DNA of 35,094 bases, taken from positions 1 through 35,094 of the forward strand of contig JAKAIQ010000001.1 of assembly GCA_021825035.1 (NCBI GenBank), given 5' to 3'. The position numbers and the translations under genes are program-made. Origin of the DNA: Deltaproteobacteria bacterium (GTDB taxonomy: Bacteria; Desulfobacterota; GWC2-55-46). Positions 15,329 through 22,680 of this stretch are shown one piece after another; the stretch's first letter is position 1, and the number at the start of each line of letters is the position of its first letter. The notes under the pieces were generated by a model. It did not search any database, was not told where the DNA came from, and saw only the letters and a program-made list of their open reading frames with translations.

Positions 15329-17107
15329 TTACGGCCCTATCCTCCAACCCCAAATTTTTGTAGACCCGGCAGTTATGTACGCCCCGTTCCCCTGGACATC
15401 CATTTTGGCCCGGACTTTCCAAGTGGTAGAAGCGGAAACGTGGACGAAGTCTACCCCGGCAGGCAATGTAAAACCCGTGCCTGTGTTGACTATGGAACAA
15501 CCGCAAACCGAATTTGTTCCATCCGACAACTGCCAACTATACCCGTTAGATACTCCGGCCGTTGGATAAACAGATACGCTCCCTCCCACCAACCATGTGC
15601 CCGCCGTGAGGCTGATGCTGGGGCCGTTATACCAGACTCCGGCGGTTGGCATATTTATATTCGCCGCCAGAGTGGCAGAGAAATAGTCAGTCCCATTCAC
15701 CAGCGTCGTTGTCCCGCCCGCGCCGTCGCCCTTGAGGATGGACGTGCCGGACGTGAGAGGGCAGTAGCCCATGCCCGCCCATGAAGAGGCGGTCCCGTTC
15801 GTCGTCAGTACCTGACCGGAATGGCCGGTCTGCGCTGGCAGGATGTAATCGGCGTCTCCCGGAGATGCGGCCGATGCGCCAGTGCCGTTCCCCTTCATGA
15901 TCCCGACCACGGGCGTCGTAATGGTTATCGCGGGCGTGGAGGTCGGGTTCGCCACCGTGCCTCCGAAGCCGTTCGCGGACGTTACGGCCAGGCTTGTCAA
16001 CGCGCCCACGTCTGCACCAGTCAGGCTCAGGCTGGTGCCGGACATCGCGTGCCCGTTCAGCATGAAGGATGTAGGCACGGCCCCCACGTCCGAGGCCGCC
16101 AGGGTTATATTCCCCGATAGTGGCTTGGAGTTTACGGTGGTCGTGGTGGGCACCTTGCCGGAAAGGCTCGTATTTATCGCGCCCAGGTCGGACGACAGGT
16201 TCGTCACGTCCGCCTCGTTTATGGAATGGTAGCCCGGAGTGGTCGTTATCCCGCTGTTGTTTCCAAAAAACTTATGCGGCGCAACGCTTGACAGCGTGTA
16301 GGCCAGTGCGGGTGCCGTCGTAGAGTTTGTCACGGCCGCAGTGAACAGGGGCGTCAGGTTCCCGGACGAGAAGTTTGTAACTGTGCCGGTGCCGGTTACG
16401 GTCGTCCAGCCGGAGTCGTAATCGGCGTTGCTGTTCTTTACAAGGACCTGTCCGGTAACACCCCCTGCCGGTACGCCTGTTGCCGTGGGGAGGTTATACC
16501 ATCCCTTGGCGCCTGCGCCGTTCGTGCCGTAGACCTTAGAGTTTCCGGGCGAGGCAGAGTCCCCGGCCAGCGTTACTATGCTTCCCGAACTTACCACGGA
16601 CTGCCCGAAAGAGACCTTCGCCGCATAGGAGCCCGAGTAATCGGCGAATATGGGGACTACGTTGCCGCTCCTGCCATTAAAGCTAAAAACCATATTGGGG
16701 ACCCCGTTTACTATCGACCACGGTATGCTCGTGACCCACGCATTCAGTGTTCCGTCGCTGGAAATCGGTATGGCCCCCACGGAAGGGATGGTGGACGCGC
16801 TTGCCGGGTTCTGCACGACAAGGGCGGAGCCGTTAAGGGTGGCGGTCCCGTTGGCGGCGCCACGTCTCGCCGCCGTATTGCCTGAATACGTATTGAACGA
16901 AGCCTCGTCCTTCTTTGTGGTTATCGCCGCCCCAAGTTCCGCGAACGCTCCATTGAGGCTGTTGATGAACTGCCAGCCAGTCCCGTCCGGGACCGGGAAG
17001 GTTGACCAGGCATAGGCCGTACCCTTCCCGATTATCAGGTTTGAGAGATAAAAAACGGATGCAATCAACAACACTATTACGACGGCCGAGGCGATGTATT
17101 TTTTCAT
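15329..17107 (-). CDS. Tail-fibre-like protein with N-terminal signal/anchor segment
   Basis: A 592-residue product. The ATG at 17107 has GGAGCG ahead; the upstream ATG at 17137 has none. The N-terminus (MKKYIASAVVIVLLIASVFY) is a signal peptide or anchor with a likely AYA cleavage site at about 31-33, unusual for a phage fibre. The body consists of fibre-type blocks: VNGKPLSGNITLAA-like (here SKPLSGNITLAASDVGAV), ADVGAL, TTTLVNGTDYFSA and SILKGDGAGG. The C-terminal 100 residues look like a beta-sandwich (AGVDFVHVSASTTWKVRAK) that could bind a receptor. It interrupts the two propeller-like halves at 14618-15265 and 17121-17504. Confidence 0.65.
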   Translation of the reverse strand: MKKYIASAVVIVLLIASVFYLSNLIIGKGTAYAWSTFPVPDGTGWQFINSLNGAFAELGAAITTKKDEASFNTYSGNTAARRGAANGTATLNGSALVVQNPASASTIPSVGAIPISSDGTLNAWVTSIPWSIVNGVPNMVFSFNGRSGNVVPIFADYSGSYAAKVSFGQSVVSSGSIVTLAGDSASPGNSKVYGTNGAGAKGWYNLPTATGVPAGGVTGQVLVKNSNADYDSGWTTVTGTGTVTNFSSGNLTPLFTAAVTNSTTAPALAYTLSSVAPHKFFGNNSGITTTPGYHSINEADVTNLSSDLGAINTSLSGKVPTTTTVNSKPLSGNITLAASDVGAVPTSFMLNGHAMSGTSLSLTGADVGALTSLAVTSANGFGGTVANPTSTPAITITTPVVGIMKGNGTGASAASPGDADYILPAQTGHSGQVLTTNGTASSWAGMGYCPLTSGTSILKGDGAGGTTTLVNGTDYFSATLAANINMPTAGVWYNGPSISLTAGTWLVGGSVSVYPTAGVSNGYSWQLSDGTNSVCGCSIVNTGTGFTLPAGVDFVHVSASTTWKVRAKMDVQGNGAYITAGSTKIWGWRIGP

Positions 17108-17120
17108 TGTGTATCGCTCC

Positions 17121-17504
17121 TTATGGTAGAAGGGCACCGAAATCGCTGAGCGCCCCCACGTCCGGAACGGAACCTACGCTTGGGAACGCATGGCCTATTA
17201 CCGTGAGCACTGGAGAAAGCGAAAGGTCCGGGTTCACCGTCATCAGGTAGCCGTTCTGCACACAGAAGCAGTTCGTGCCGTCCGAGTACAGGCTGTGCGT
17301 GAAGTTCGCTGAGACCTTCACCATGCCCGGCCTTTGCCACGGGAAGCCGTCCCGGTCGAGGTCTATGTTCAGCGCGGCGGCAAGCTCGGTCGGCTTTATG
17401 TCGGTGCGCGGTTGGATGTTCACTATGCCGTCGAACTTCCCAAAGTGGACCGACTGCGGGAGTCCGGCTGATTTCGACCTAACAGTCTGCGTCTGTCTCG
17501 CCAC
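17121..17504 (-). CDS. Tail protein, probable N-terminal part of a propeller-like protein
   Basis: A 127-residue product: basic N-terminus (MARQTQTVRSKSAG), then a conserved-looking phage tail block (FGKFDGIVNIQPRTDIKPTE, AAALNIDLDRDGFPWQRPG) and blade-like SLYSDGTNCFCVQNGYLM. It ends abruptly with a low-complexity tail (VGSVPDVGALSDFGALL). The combination looks like the first third of a longer propeller-type virion protein whose remainder resembles 14618-15265, with the fibre gene inserted between. Truncation is inference from pattern and order. Confidence 0.6.
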   Translation of the reverse strand: MARQTQTVRSKSAGLPQSVHFGKFDGIVNIQPRTDIKPTELAAALNIDLDRDGFPWQRPGMVKVSANFTHSLYSDGTNCFCVQNGYLMTVNPDLSLSPVLTVIGHAFPSVGSVPDVGALSDFGALLP

Positions 17505-17519
17505 TAGTTTACCTTCCGG

Positions 17520-18512
17520 TTAGGACTGGCCCGCGAAAATGAGTTTCCTTTTGGTATTTTCCACGAACATTCCGTACTGGTTCTCGAAGTAAGTCGCAAG
17601 CTCTGGGTGCAGCGTCTCGGAGTCGTTCTTCAGGTACGCGCACCTCTTGGCCCAATACTTCACGCCCTCAAGGTATTCATCGTCCAGTTCAAGCTCAAGG
17701 TCGGTGATAACGTTGCCGCTCGTATCGAATACGGAATTGAGCGGCTTCCGGTAAACGGTCGCATCATACGTGTAGTTGATGTCCGGCGTCGGCCATACGA
17801 TGACCGTGTGAGGGGCCGCGTCGGTTATCATCATTCTCGGTGTAGCCGGAGTCGTGTTGCGCCAGCCGGGAACCATCCTGTTCATCCAGCCGAGCGTCTT
17901 CTTCTCAAGTGGCCACCTGCCGCCGTGCTGCTCCAGGATGTCAACGACGAACACGCGCGGGTCGATTGCATACGCCGATACCCCAGCAAGGAGGTAAATC
18001 TGGCAGATGGACGTGCCGCCGGAAAGCGACGGGGCCGTACCCACGAGGTTCCCGCCGGACGCCGCGACTATCACCGCGTACCCGTTCGGGTTCGCGCCCG
18101 TACCTGCTACTGCGGTCAGGGTCAGCGTCCCGCCTCCTGCACTCGCGTCAGCCGCGTATACCGGGTTCCCGGAAGCGATGTAGCCCGCAGTAAGCATGAA
18201 TGCGTTGATGTTGGCCGCGAGGTCCGTGGCGGTCTGTGCGAGGGTCGCGTTGAACGGTACGGCCGCCGATGTCACGGTAATCCCGTTCACCTTCACGCTG
18301 TCAACCTGCCCGGACGTACCGGCCAGCGTAATCACGGCGGAGGCCAGGACCTCGCCTACAGTGAAGCTGTCCTTGAATATCCTTGTGTCGCGGCAAAACT
18401 TCACCTGCCCCTCCTGGATATGCCCGGCAAGCTCACGGTCGGTCCAGAGCGGGACAATGCCGTTGTCGTCGAGTTCGTTGCGCAGTATATTAAGGAGAAG
18501 TCCTACATTCAC
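17520..18512 (-). CDS. Phage adaptor / head-tail connector protein with inserted domain
   Basis: A 330-residue protein. The N-terminus (MNVGLLLNILRNELDD, TDRELAGHIQEGQVKFCRDT) and C-terminal part (LELDDEYLEGVKYWAKRCAY, TLHPELATYFENQYGMFVEN) match the pattern of phage adaptor proteins that bridge portal and tail. Between them, about residues 55-165, lies a Gly/Ala-rich beta domain with LAGTSGQVDSVKVNGITV and VPFNATLAQTATDLAANINA, shared with the 293-codon protein. The ATG overlaps the stop of the 116-codon gene (ATGA-type). Adaptor role is inferred from pattern, order and size. Confidence 0.6.
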   Translation of the reverse strand: MNVGLLLNILRNELDDNGIVPLWTDRELAGHIQEGQVKFCRDTRIFKDSFTVGEVLASAVITLAGTSGQVDSVKVNGITVTSAAVPFNATLAQTATDLAANINAFMLTAGYIASGNPVYAADASAGGGTLTLTAVAGTGANPNGYAVIVAASGGNLVGTAPSLSGGTSICQIYLLAGVSAYAIDPRVFVVDILEQHGGRWPLEKKTLGWMNRMVPGWRNTTPATPRMMITDAAPHTVIVWPTPDINYTYDATVYRKPLNSVFDTSGNVITDLELELDDEYLEGVKYWAKRCAYLKNDSETLHPELATYFENQYGMFVENTKRKLIFAGQS

Positions 18513-18859
18513 GCCGTCGCCTCCGCCAGTTCTTCGGCCTCCGGTTCCTGCGGCTTCATCTCCTCGGCCGTCCTTATGCGAATCCTCGGACGCTTCTTAG
18601 GCTTCGCCTTCTTTCTGGGAGTGGCCTTCTTCTTATCCGCGACAATTGGCTGCTCCGGCTTCTCTGGCACTTCCTCAACCTTCTGTGCCTCTACCGAGTC
18701 GGACTCCGGCGCATCGCAGGGTTCCATGTACGGAAGCATGGCCTTCAGAAAGGTCCACGGCATTATCCGGCCGGTCTCCCTGTTCCTGAGATGGGTCGTA
18801 GTCTGGACGGGGTTCTTGTTGATCTTTTCCTGTTTCTGCTCGTCAATTTTTATCGGCAT
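18509..18859 (-). CDS. Small phage protein, THLRN-GRIMPW paralogue 1
   Basis: A 116-residue product. The N-terminal 50 residues include a TTTHLRNRETGRIMPWTFLK segment shared with the next gene upstream (TSTHLRNKDNGRIMPW). A long acidic and then Lys/Arg/Pro-rich tail follows (KKKATPRKKAKPKKRPRIRI) and a final acidic, disordered end. It lies between capsid and adaptor genes. Because the conserved segment is present in two tandem copies, this looks like a gene duplication. The basic tail could bind DNA. Function unknown. Confidence 0.6.
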   Translation of the reverse strand: MPIKIDEQKQEKINKNPVQTTTHLRNRETGRIMPWTFLKAMLPYMEPCDAPESDSVEAQKVEEVPEKPEQPIVADKKKATPRKKAKPKKRPRIRIRTAEEMKPQEPEAEELAEATA

Positions 18860-19034
18860 TTACTGGACCCTCCGCTCCCGAAGCTGTCTCTGCCTCGGCT
18901 GGTGCGTCTTCCGCTCCCGGCTCGGAATAGTTGTAGGGTTCCATGTTTGCAAGCCCAGCCTTGACCGCCGACCACGGCATGATGCGGCCGTTGTCCTTGT
19001 TTCTCAGGTGTGTAGATGTCTGCGTCGGTCCCAT
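18843..19034 (-). CDS. Small phage protein, THLRN-GRIMPW paralogue 2
   Basis: A 63-residue product from ATG at 19034, preferred over an upstream ATG at 19094 because AAAGGAGAGAGC precedes it and the product aligns from residue 3 with the neighbouring paralogue. Shared block: TSTHLRNKDNGRIMPW, then KAGLANMEPY. The tail is acidic (EPGAEDAPAEAETASG). It overlaps the next gene by 17 bp. It and the 116-codon gene are a tandem duplicate with different tails. Function unknown. Confidence 0.55.
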   Translation of the reverse strand: MGPTQTSTHLRNKDNGRIMPWSAVKAGLANMEPYNYSEPGAEDAPAEAETASGAEGPVNADKN

Positions 19035-19093
19035 GCTCTCTCCTTTTTCTTGGAAGGGAGACGAGGCCCAGAAGGCCCCGCCTCCCGAATTCA

Positions 19094-19405
19094 TTAATGC
19101 TTGAGAATTACTCCGGTGGTGGAGGACGAGTATTTGGTGAACGTAACCCCACCTACCGCAATCGTGGTCGCATGGACTGCGCCATAGGTTGCTCCGCTCA
19201 CGTTCGTGAAGGCTCCGGTGGAACCCGATACCTTCCCAGTCCCCCTGAAAGTGCCTGCGCCTACGTCGAGTACCGTGGTGCCCGACGTGTTCTTTATCTT
19301 GCTGCTGGTAAGCTCGCCTATGCTCATCTGCTCGCGCTCAAAGGCATAAGCGCAGGCCGCTATCAGGACCAGAACGATGGTCAGCGGCATTATCCATTTC
19401 CTCAT
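19094..19405 (-). CDS. Exported protein or lipoprotein in the capsid-tail block
   Basis: A 103-residue product starting MRKWIMPLTIVLVLIAACAY. The hydrophobic stretch ends with an AYA signal-peptidase I site (cut after residue 21). IAAC at 15-18 also fits a lipobox, so the protein could be a lipoprotein. The mature part has a fibre-like beta pattern (TSSKIKNTSGTTVLDVGAG, GKVSGSTGAFTNVSGATYGA). Phage virion proteins normally lack export signals, so a secreted host-envelope role such as receptor masking is a possible explanation. Family not recognised. Confidence 0.6.
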   Translation of the reverse strand: MRKWIMPLTIVLVLIAACAYAFEREQMSIGELTSSKIKNTSGTTVLDVGAGTFRGTGKVSGSTGAFTNVSGATYGAVHATTIAVGGVTFTKYSSSTTGVILKH

Positions 19406-19447
19406 GTCATGCCTCCTTCCCCTTTATCCAGGGTATCGGTTAAAGGT

Positions 19448-19903
19448 TTAGGTCTCGTCGGCGCAGAGGGCCACGACTTCGACCGAACCGGCGACTATCG
19501 GCCCGCCCGTCACCGAGAGCGTCAGGCAGATGTAGGTGTCCGCCGGGGTCAGGTTCAGGTATCCGCCCGCCGTCACGTAGGCGTCCGTCCCGCCCGCACC
19601 GGTGGTCAGAGTCCCGGCGGCGGCGTTCAGGTTCGCGCTTGCGTCGAAGCTGTTGTTCGACACTGCGGACCCGACAATATCGCTGTAAATGCCGACCGCC
19701 GCCGTAGAGGTGAGGCCGGTAGGCGTCACCACTTTTAATGTCACGTTCTTGCACCTGTGACCGGCCGGTAGCTTGAAGGCGTAAAGCACGTCACTGGTAG
19801 CCACGCCCGCGAGGTCGAAGGTGTGCGTCATCTTGTAGTCGGGCCTGCCACCCGCCGCGTCGGAGGGACGCCCAGCCTGTAACTGTAATATGTTGTTTGC
19901 CAT
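19448..19903 (-). CDS. Capsid decoration-like protein
   Basis: A 151-residue Ser/Thr/Gly/Ala-rich beta protein: KMTHTFDLAGVATSDVLYAF, LTSTAAVGIYSDIVGSAVSN, PADTYICLTLSVTGGPIVAG. It is the next gene after the major capsid protein in the transcript, a typical position for a head-decoration or head-fibre protein. No charged tail or signal. A hairpin (19928-19964) separates it from the capsid gene and may protect or limit the transcript. Assignment rests on order and composition. Confidence 0.5.
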   Translation of the reverse strand: MANNILQLQAGRPSDAAGGRPDYKMTHTFDLAGVATSDVLYAFKLPAGHRCKNVTLKVVTPTGLTSTAAVGIYSDIVGSAVSNNSFDASANLNAAAGTLTTGAGGTDAYVTAGGYLNLTPADTYICLTLSVTGGPIVAGSVEVVALCADET

Positions 19904-19927
19904 TGCTATTTCTCCTTGTTTGCGTTA

Positions 19928-19964
19928 AGGCCTGGAGCCGCCGTTTTCAGGCGGCCCCGTGCCT
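19928..19964 (-). promoter_or_regulatory. Imperfect 15-bp hairpin after the capsid gene
   Basis: Arms at 19928-19942 and 19950-19964 form a GC-rich stem with two mismatches and one G-U pair and a 7-nt loop. It lacks a downstream U-tract on the minus strand, so it is not a classical terminator. It may be an attenuator, an RNase processing site or a 3'-end stabiliser for the capsid mRNA. Confidence 0.5.
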
Positions 19965-19981
19965 AAGTTATTTGCCGAATC

Positions 19982-20950
19982 CTAATACACTACGGAGACG
20001 CCCAGGCGGTTCGGCTTATAAGTCTTGAACCCGTAGGTGACCAGGCCCTTCAGTATCGTCTCGAAGGTCTTGGACGGGCGGGAGTTTTCCAGCTTTTTAA
20101 GCTGCGAGGCGTACATGATGCAGCCCTTGCCGCCGAAGAGTACCTCGGTGCAGGTCGTGCCCGAGATGGTCGTGGTGGCCAAGTGCTCGTTCACGTAGAG
20201 GTTGAGATTGCATATCGGGTACGGAACCCTGCCGTTGCCCTTCAGGATAGAGCCGTCCTTTTCGCCCATCATGCTCGCGGACTTGATGTCGGAGTTCATT
20301 ATCAGGTTCATCACCCACTCCGGCACTATCGCCCACCTCTGGCCGATGGGCACGTTGGCCTCTCCGAGGACGGATGAAAGGTTCGTGAGCCACTGGATCA
20401 TCGAGGCCGCTACAAGCTGGAGCGGTCCGCCAGCGGCGCCGATATTGGCGGTGCCGCCAATGTTGTACCTGTGCGACTTTGCGCCAGCATTGGTGGCTCC
20501 GACGACGGTGTTGTTAACGTCGGCATCCGCACCTACGCTCTGGAGTATCACCTTGTCCTGGTCGTTCTTCACGTCTATTGCCGCCTGCGCCATCAAGGCG
20601 TTGCGCCAGTTCGCGTTCTTCTTCATCTGCGCTTCCTGTATGTCATCGATGATGGGGGAGAACGCGGCCGACCGGTTCAGGTAGAGCGTGACCTTCGGGC
20701 TGTCGAGCGCGGTCGTAACAAGCTCGTCGCCGGGGCCGAAGTCCCTCTGGATGGGCACGTTCGGGATATTGGACATTATCATCGTGTCCCCGCCCTCCTG
20801 AAGCTCGCCCGTGGTCTCGCATATCTCCTCGAACGTGTTTACGTCATTGTCCTTTTCAATCAGGCCCGGATACCACAGTATCGGGGTCAGCCCGTTCGGG
20901 CCGGACGAAGACATATCGTTTAAAATGCCTGGTGCTATCTGCATAGCCAT
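19982..20950 (-). CDS. Major capsid protein
   Basis: A 322-residue protein. The N-terminus (APGILNDMSSSGPNGLTPIL) leads into a helical arm-like part (NPxVPIQRDFGPGD-type), then a core with Ala-rich helices (NALMAQAAIDVKNDQDKVIL), NIGGTANIGAAGGPLQL and WLTNLSSVLGEANVPIGQRW. The end (SRPSKTFETILKGLVTYGFK) matches the C-terminal beta-region of HK97-fold coat proteins. It follows the scaffold gene and is flanked by hairpins. Its position, size and abundance signals fit the major coat protein. Confidence 0.8.
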   Translation of the reverse strand: MAMQIAPGILNDMSSSGPNGLTPILWYPGLIEKDNDVNTFEEICETTGELQEGGDTMIMSNIPNVPIQRDFGPGDELVTTALDSPKVTLYLNRSAAFSPIIDDIQEAQMKKNANWRNALMAQAAIDVKNDQDKVILQSVGADADVNNTVVGATNAGAKSHRYNIGGTANIGAAGGPLQLVAASMIQWLTNLSSVLGEANVPIGQRWAIVPEWVMNLIMNSDIKSASMMGEKDGSILKGNGRVPYPICNLNLYVNEHLATTTISGTTCTEVLFGGKGCIMYASQLKKLENSRPSKTFETILKGLVTYGFKTYKPNRLGVSVVY

Positions 20951-20967
20951 TTCAAATCTCTCTTTCT

Positions 20968-20983
20968 GCCCCTTTCACGGGGC
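20968..20983 (-). promoter_or_regulatory. Short GC hairpin upstream of capsid gene
   Basis: Perfect 5-bp stem (GCCCC/GGGGC) with a 6-nt loop lying between the scaffold stop and the capsid start. No U-tract follows, so it is more likely an mRNA processing or stability element than a terminator. Confidence 0.35.
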
Positions 20984-21990
20984 TAAGAGACCCGCCCCTC
21001 CTGTATGGCAAGCACGAGGTCGTCGTACATGGCTTTCGCGGCAGGAAGCGGCTTCCCGTCCTTGTAATACCTGCCGGCGGAACCCTTGAAATACTCCGTC
21101 TCGAACTTGACCTTCTCGGCGCGGGTCCATATTTTTTTGTCTGGTGCGGGCTGCTTCGCGCCCCTGCCCGCTCCCGGACCTGCCGCCTGTTCAGCGAGCA
21201 GTCTTTCCCTCTCGGCCTTCTCTTCGTCGGCCGCGAGGTCGGGTACGGGCGCGAGCGTGGCCTTGTATTTGGCCAGCTTGTCCAGCACCTTGTTTACGTT
21301 ATGGTTTGCGTGTGCCGTCTTGAAAACATCAAGCCAGTCGTTCTCTTCGAGCCATGCCGCGAACTCCCGGCTGTTGCCTATTTCATAGGCGTCGGGCATC
21401 TGCGACAAAAGTTTCTCGTCGTATAGCTGCGCCGCCGACTTGGTTATGCCCGTCTTGAGCGCGCCCACCTCTTCGGTCACCGGGCCGAGGATTTCGCGTA
21501 TCATCTCCTCGGTCATGCGCCTGTTCTGGCGGACGAGCCGGTTCACGGCCTCTTCTCCGAACTCCTGCCTGAGTGCTTCCATGTCCTCGTCGTTCTCGAC
21601 TGCGGGCTTCGCAGCGGCGGCCGTCTTCTTGAGGGCTTCGTTCTCGGTTGCGAGCGCGGCGATTCGGGCGTTAAGGTCGGCCAGTTCCTTTGCGCGGCCT
21701 TCCTTATTCAACATCCCCTGGAGGACGTTAATCCGATGCTCAAGCTTCTCGTAGTCCGCCTTCGATACCGTGTCCACGGGCGCTGGCTTCGGTTCGGGCT
21801 TTGCCGGTTCGGGTATCGTCTCCGATGGCTCGCCCTCCGTCTTGGCGGGTTCCGGCCCCTCAAGTTCGAGGAGCGGCGTCTTCTCAATCAATTCCGCCAT
21901 TTCAGCCTGTTCGCGTTCCACCTTGTCTGACACCTCGGCGGCCTTGGACTTCATTTCCTCAAGTGTCGGTTGCATTACTCCTCTGCCCAT
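20983..21990 (-). CDS. Scaffold protein
   Basis: A 335-residue, highly charged protein dominated by helical segments. The N-terminal part is acidic and Pro-rich (EPAKTEGEPSETIPEPAKPE). A coiled coil follows at about 75-120 (YEKLEHRINVLQGMLNKEGR, NARIAALATENEALKK), then central helices (FGEEAVNRLVRQNRRMTEEM) and a basic C-terminus that could contact the capsid shell. Directly upstream of the capsid gene in transcription order (portal, small genes, scaffold, coat), as in many tailed phages. A second ATG follows at residue 6 with AGAGGAG two bases ahead; the first start has better spacing (AGGGG). Scaffold role is inferred from composition and position. Confidence 0.75.
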   Translation of the reverse strand: MGRGVMQPTLEEMKSKAAEVSDKVEREQAEMAELIEKTPLLELEGPEPAKTEGEPSETIPEPAKPEPKPAPVDTVSKADYEKLEHRINVLQGMLNKEGRAKELADLNARIAALATENEALKKTAAAAKPAVENDEDMEALRQEFGEEAVNRLVRQNRRMTEEMIREILGPVTEEVGALKTGITKSAAQLYDEKLLSQMPDAYEIGNSREFAAWLEENDWLDVFKTAHANHNVNKVLDKLAKYKATLAPVPDLAADEEKAERERLLAEQAAGPGAGRGAKQPAPDKKIWTRAEKVKFETEYFKGSAGRYYKDGKPLPAAKAMYDDLVLAIQEGRVS

Positions 21991-22130
21991 CTCTATCCCC
22001 TTTCGGCCAATCCGTCTTTACGGGCTTTGACCACTGTGCCGATGGCCTTCGGGCCGGTTCAGCGTTTACGTTATGCGCCTCCGATGGATGCAGTCCCCGT
22101 CAGGACATGCGGTTCCTTTAGGCGCGTCCC

Positions 22131-22427
22131 CTATCCAATAAGCGGCCTCTCGTCTCCGGCAGCCCTGCCGTCCGCTATCCTTTTCAAACTCTCCGCTGCC
22201 GTCTCCACCTGTTTTATAAACTCGGTGATGGCCTGGCCCTGCCCCTGTGCCCACCTTGCGAAGTAGTCCTCAGCGCAGGCGTTCCCCCCAAGCACCTTGA
22301 GCGAGCCTTCCAGCCAATCCTTGATGACCGGCCACTCCGGGCTGCGCATCAGCCGGACGAGCGCATCGTACTGTTCCACGCTCGGCCTGAGCAGCCCCCT
22401 ATTCGGGTTGGACGTTACTCTGTCCAT
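22131..22427 (-). CDS. Small phage protein between portal and scaffold
   Basis: A 98-residue, largely helical product (VEQYDALVRLMRSPEWPVIK, WAQGQGQAITEFIKQVETAA, LKRIADGRAAGDERPL). It overlaps the upstream 84-codon gene by 13 bp. No cysteine motif or signal peptide. Its place next to portal and scaffold suggests a head-assembly accessory, but I do not recognise the family. After its stop, 140 bp without a gene separate it from the scaffold start. Confidence 0.6.
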   Translation of the reverse strand: MDRVTSNPNRGLLRPSVEQYDALVRLMRSPEWPVIKDWLEGSLKVLGGNACAEDYFARWAQGQGQAITEFIKQVETAAESLKRIADGRAAGDERPLIG

Positions 22428-22669
22428 CCGTCGGCCCTCAGTTCGGCGGGTATCGACATCCCGGACGAGGAGCCGCCGACGAACACCCTCCTTGCGGCCT
22501 TGCGCATGTTCTTTGCCTCTTCCTCCATGCGTTCGGCCTGCACCTTCGCTGCGTCCTTTGCCCTCTTCATGCGGTCCGGGTCGGACTTCACCTCGTTGGC
22601 CTGCATGAGGCGGCGCGCGTCTTCTTCCGCCTGCCAGTCGCGTGAGGTCATCGTCATATCCGGTCTCAT
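22415..22669 (-). CDS. Small charged helical protein after portal
   Basis: An 84-residue product with long charged helices (DWQAEEDARRLMQANEVKSD, RMKRAKDAAKVQAERMEEEA) and a short conserved-looking tail (RRVFVGGSSSGMSIPAELRA). It overlaps the 98-codon gene by 13 bp and ends in a stop shared with the start region of that gene. Position after the portal and its coiled-coil character suggest a capsid-assembly or packaging accessory. Function unknown. Confidence 0.6.
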   Translation of the reverse strand: MRPDMTMTSRDWQAEEDARRLMQANEVKSDPDRMKRAKDAAKVQAERMEEEAKNMRKAARRVFVGGSSSGMSIPAELRADGWTE

Positions 22670-22680
22670 AAAAACCTCCG

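Noticed and set aside
17607..19097. Long plus-strand ORF of 496 codons
   Set aside because: It is antisense to the adaptor and small-protein genes, is rich in Arg and low-complexity patches, has no ribosome site and shares GC-rich codon shadow with them.
22066..22254. 62-codon leftward ORF between scaffold and the 98-codon gene
   Set aside because: It overlaps the 98-codon gene in another frame and looks like a GC-rich shadow without a ribosome site.
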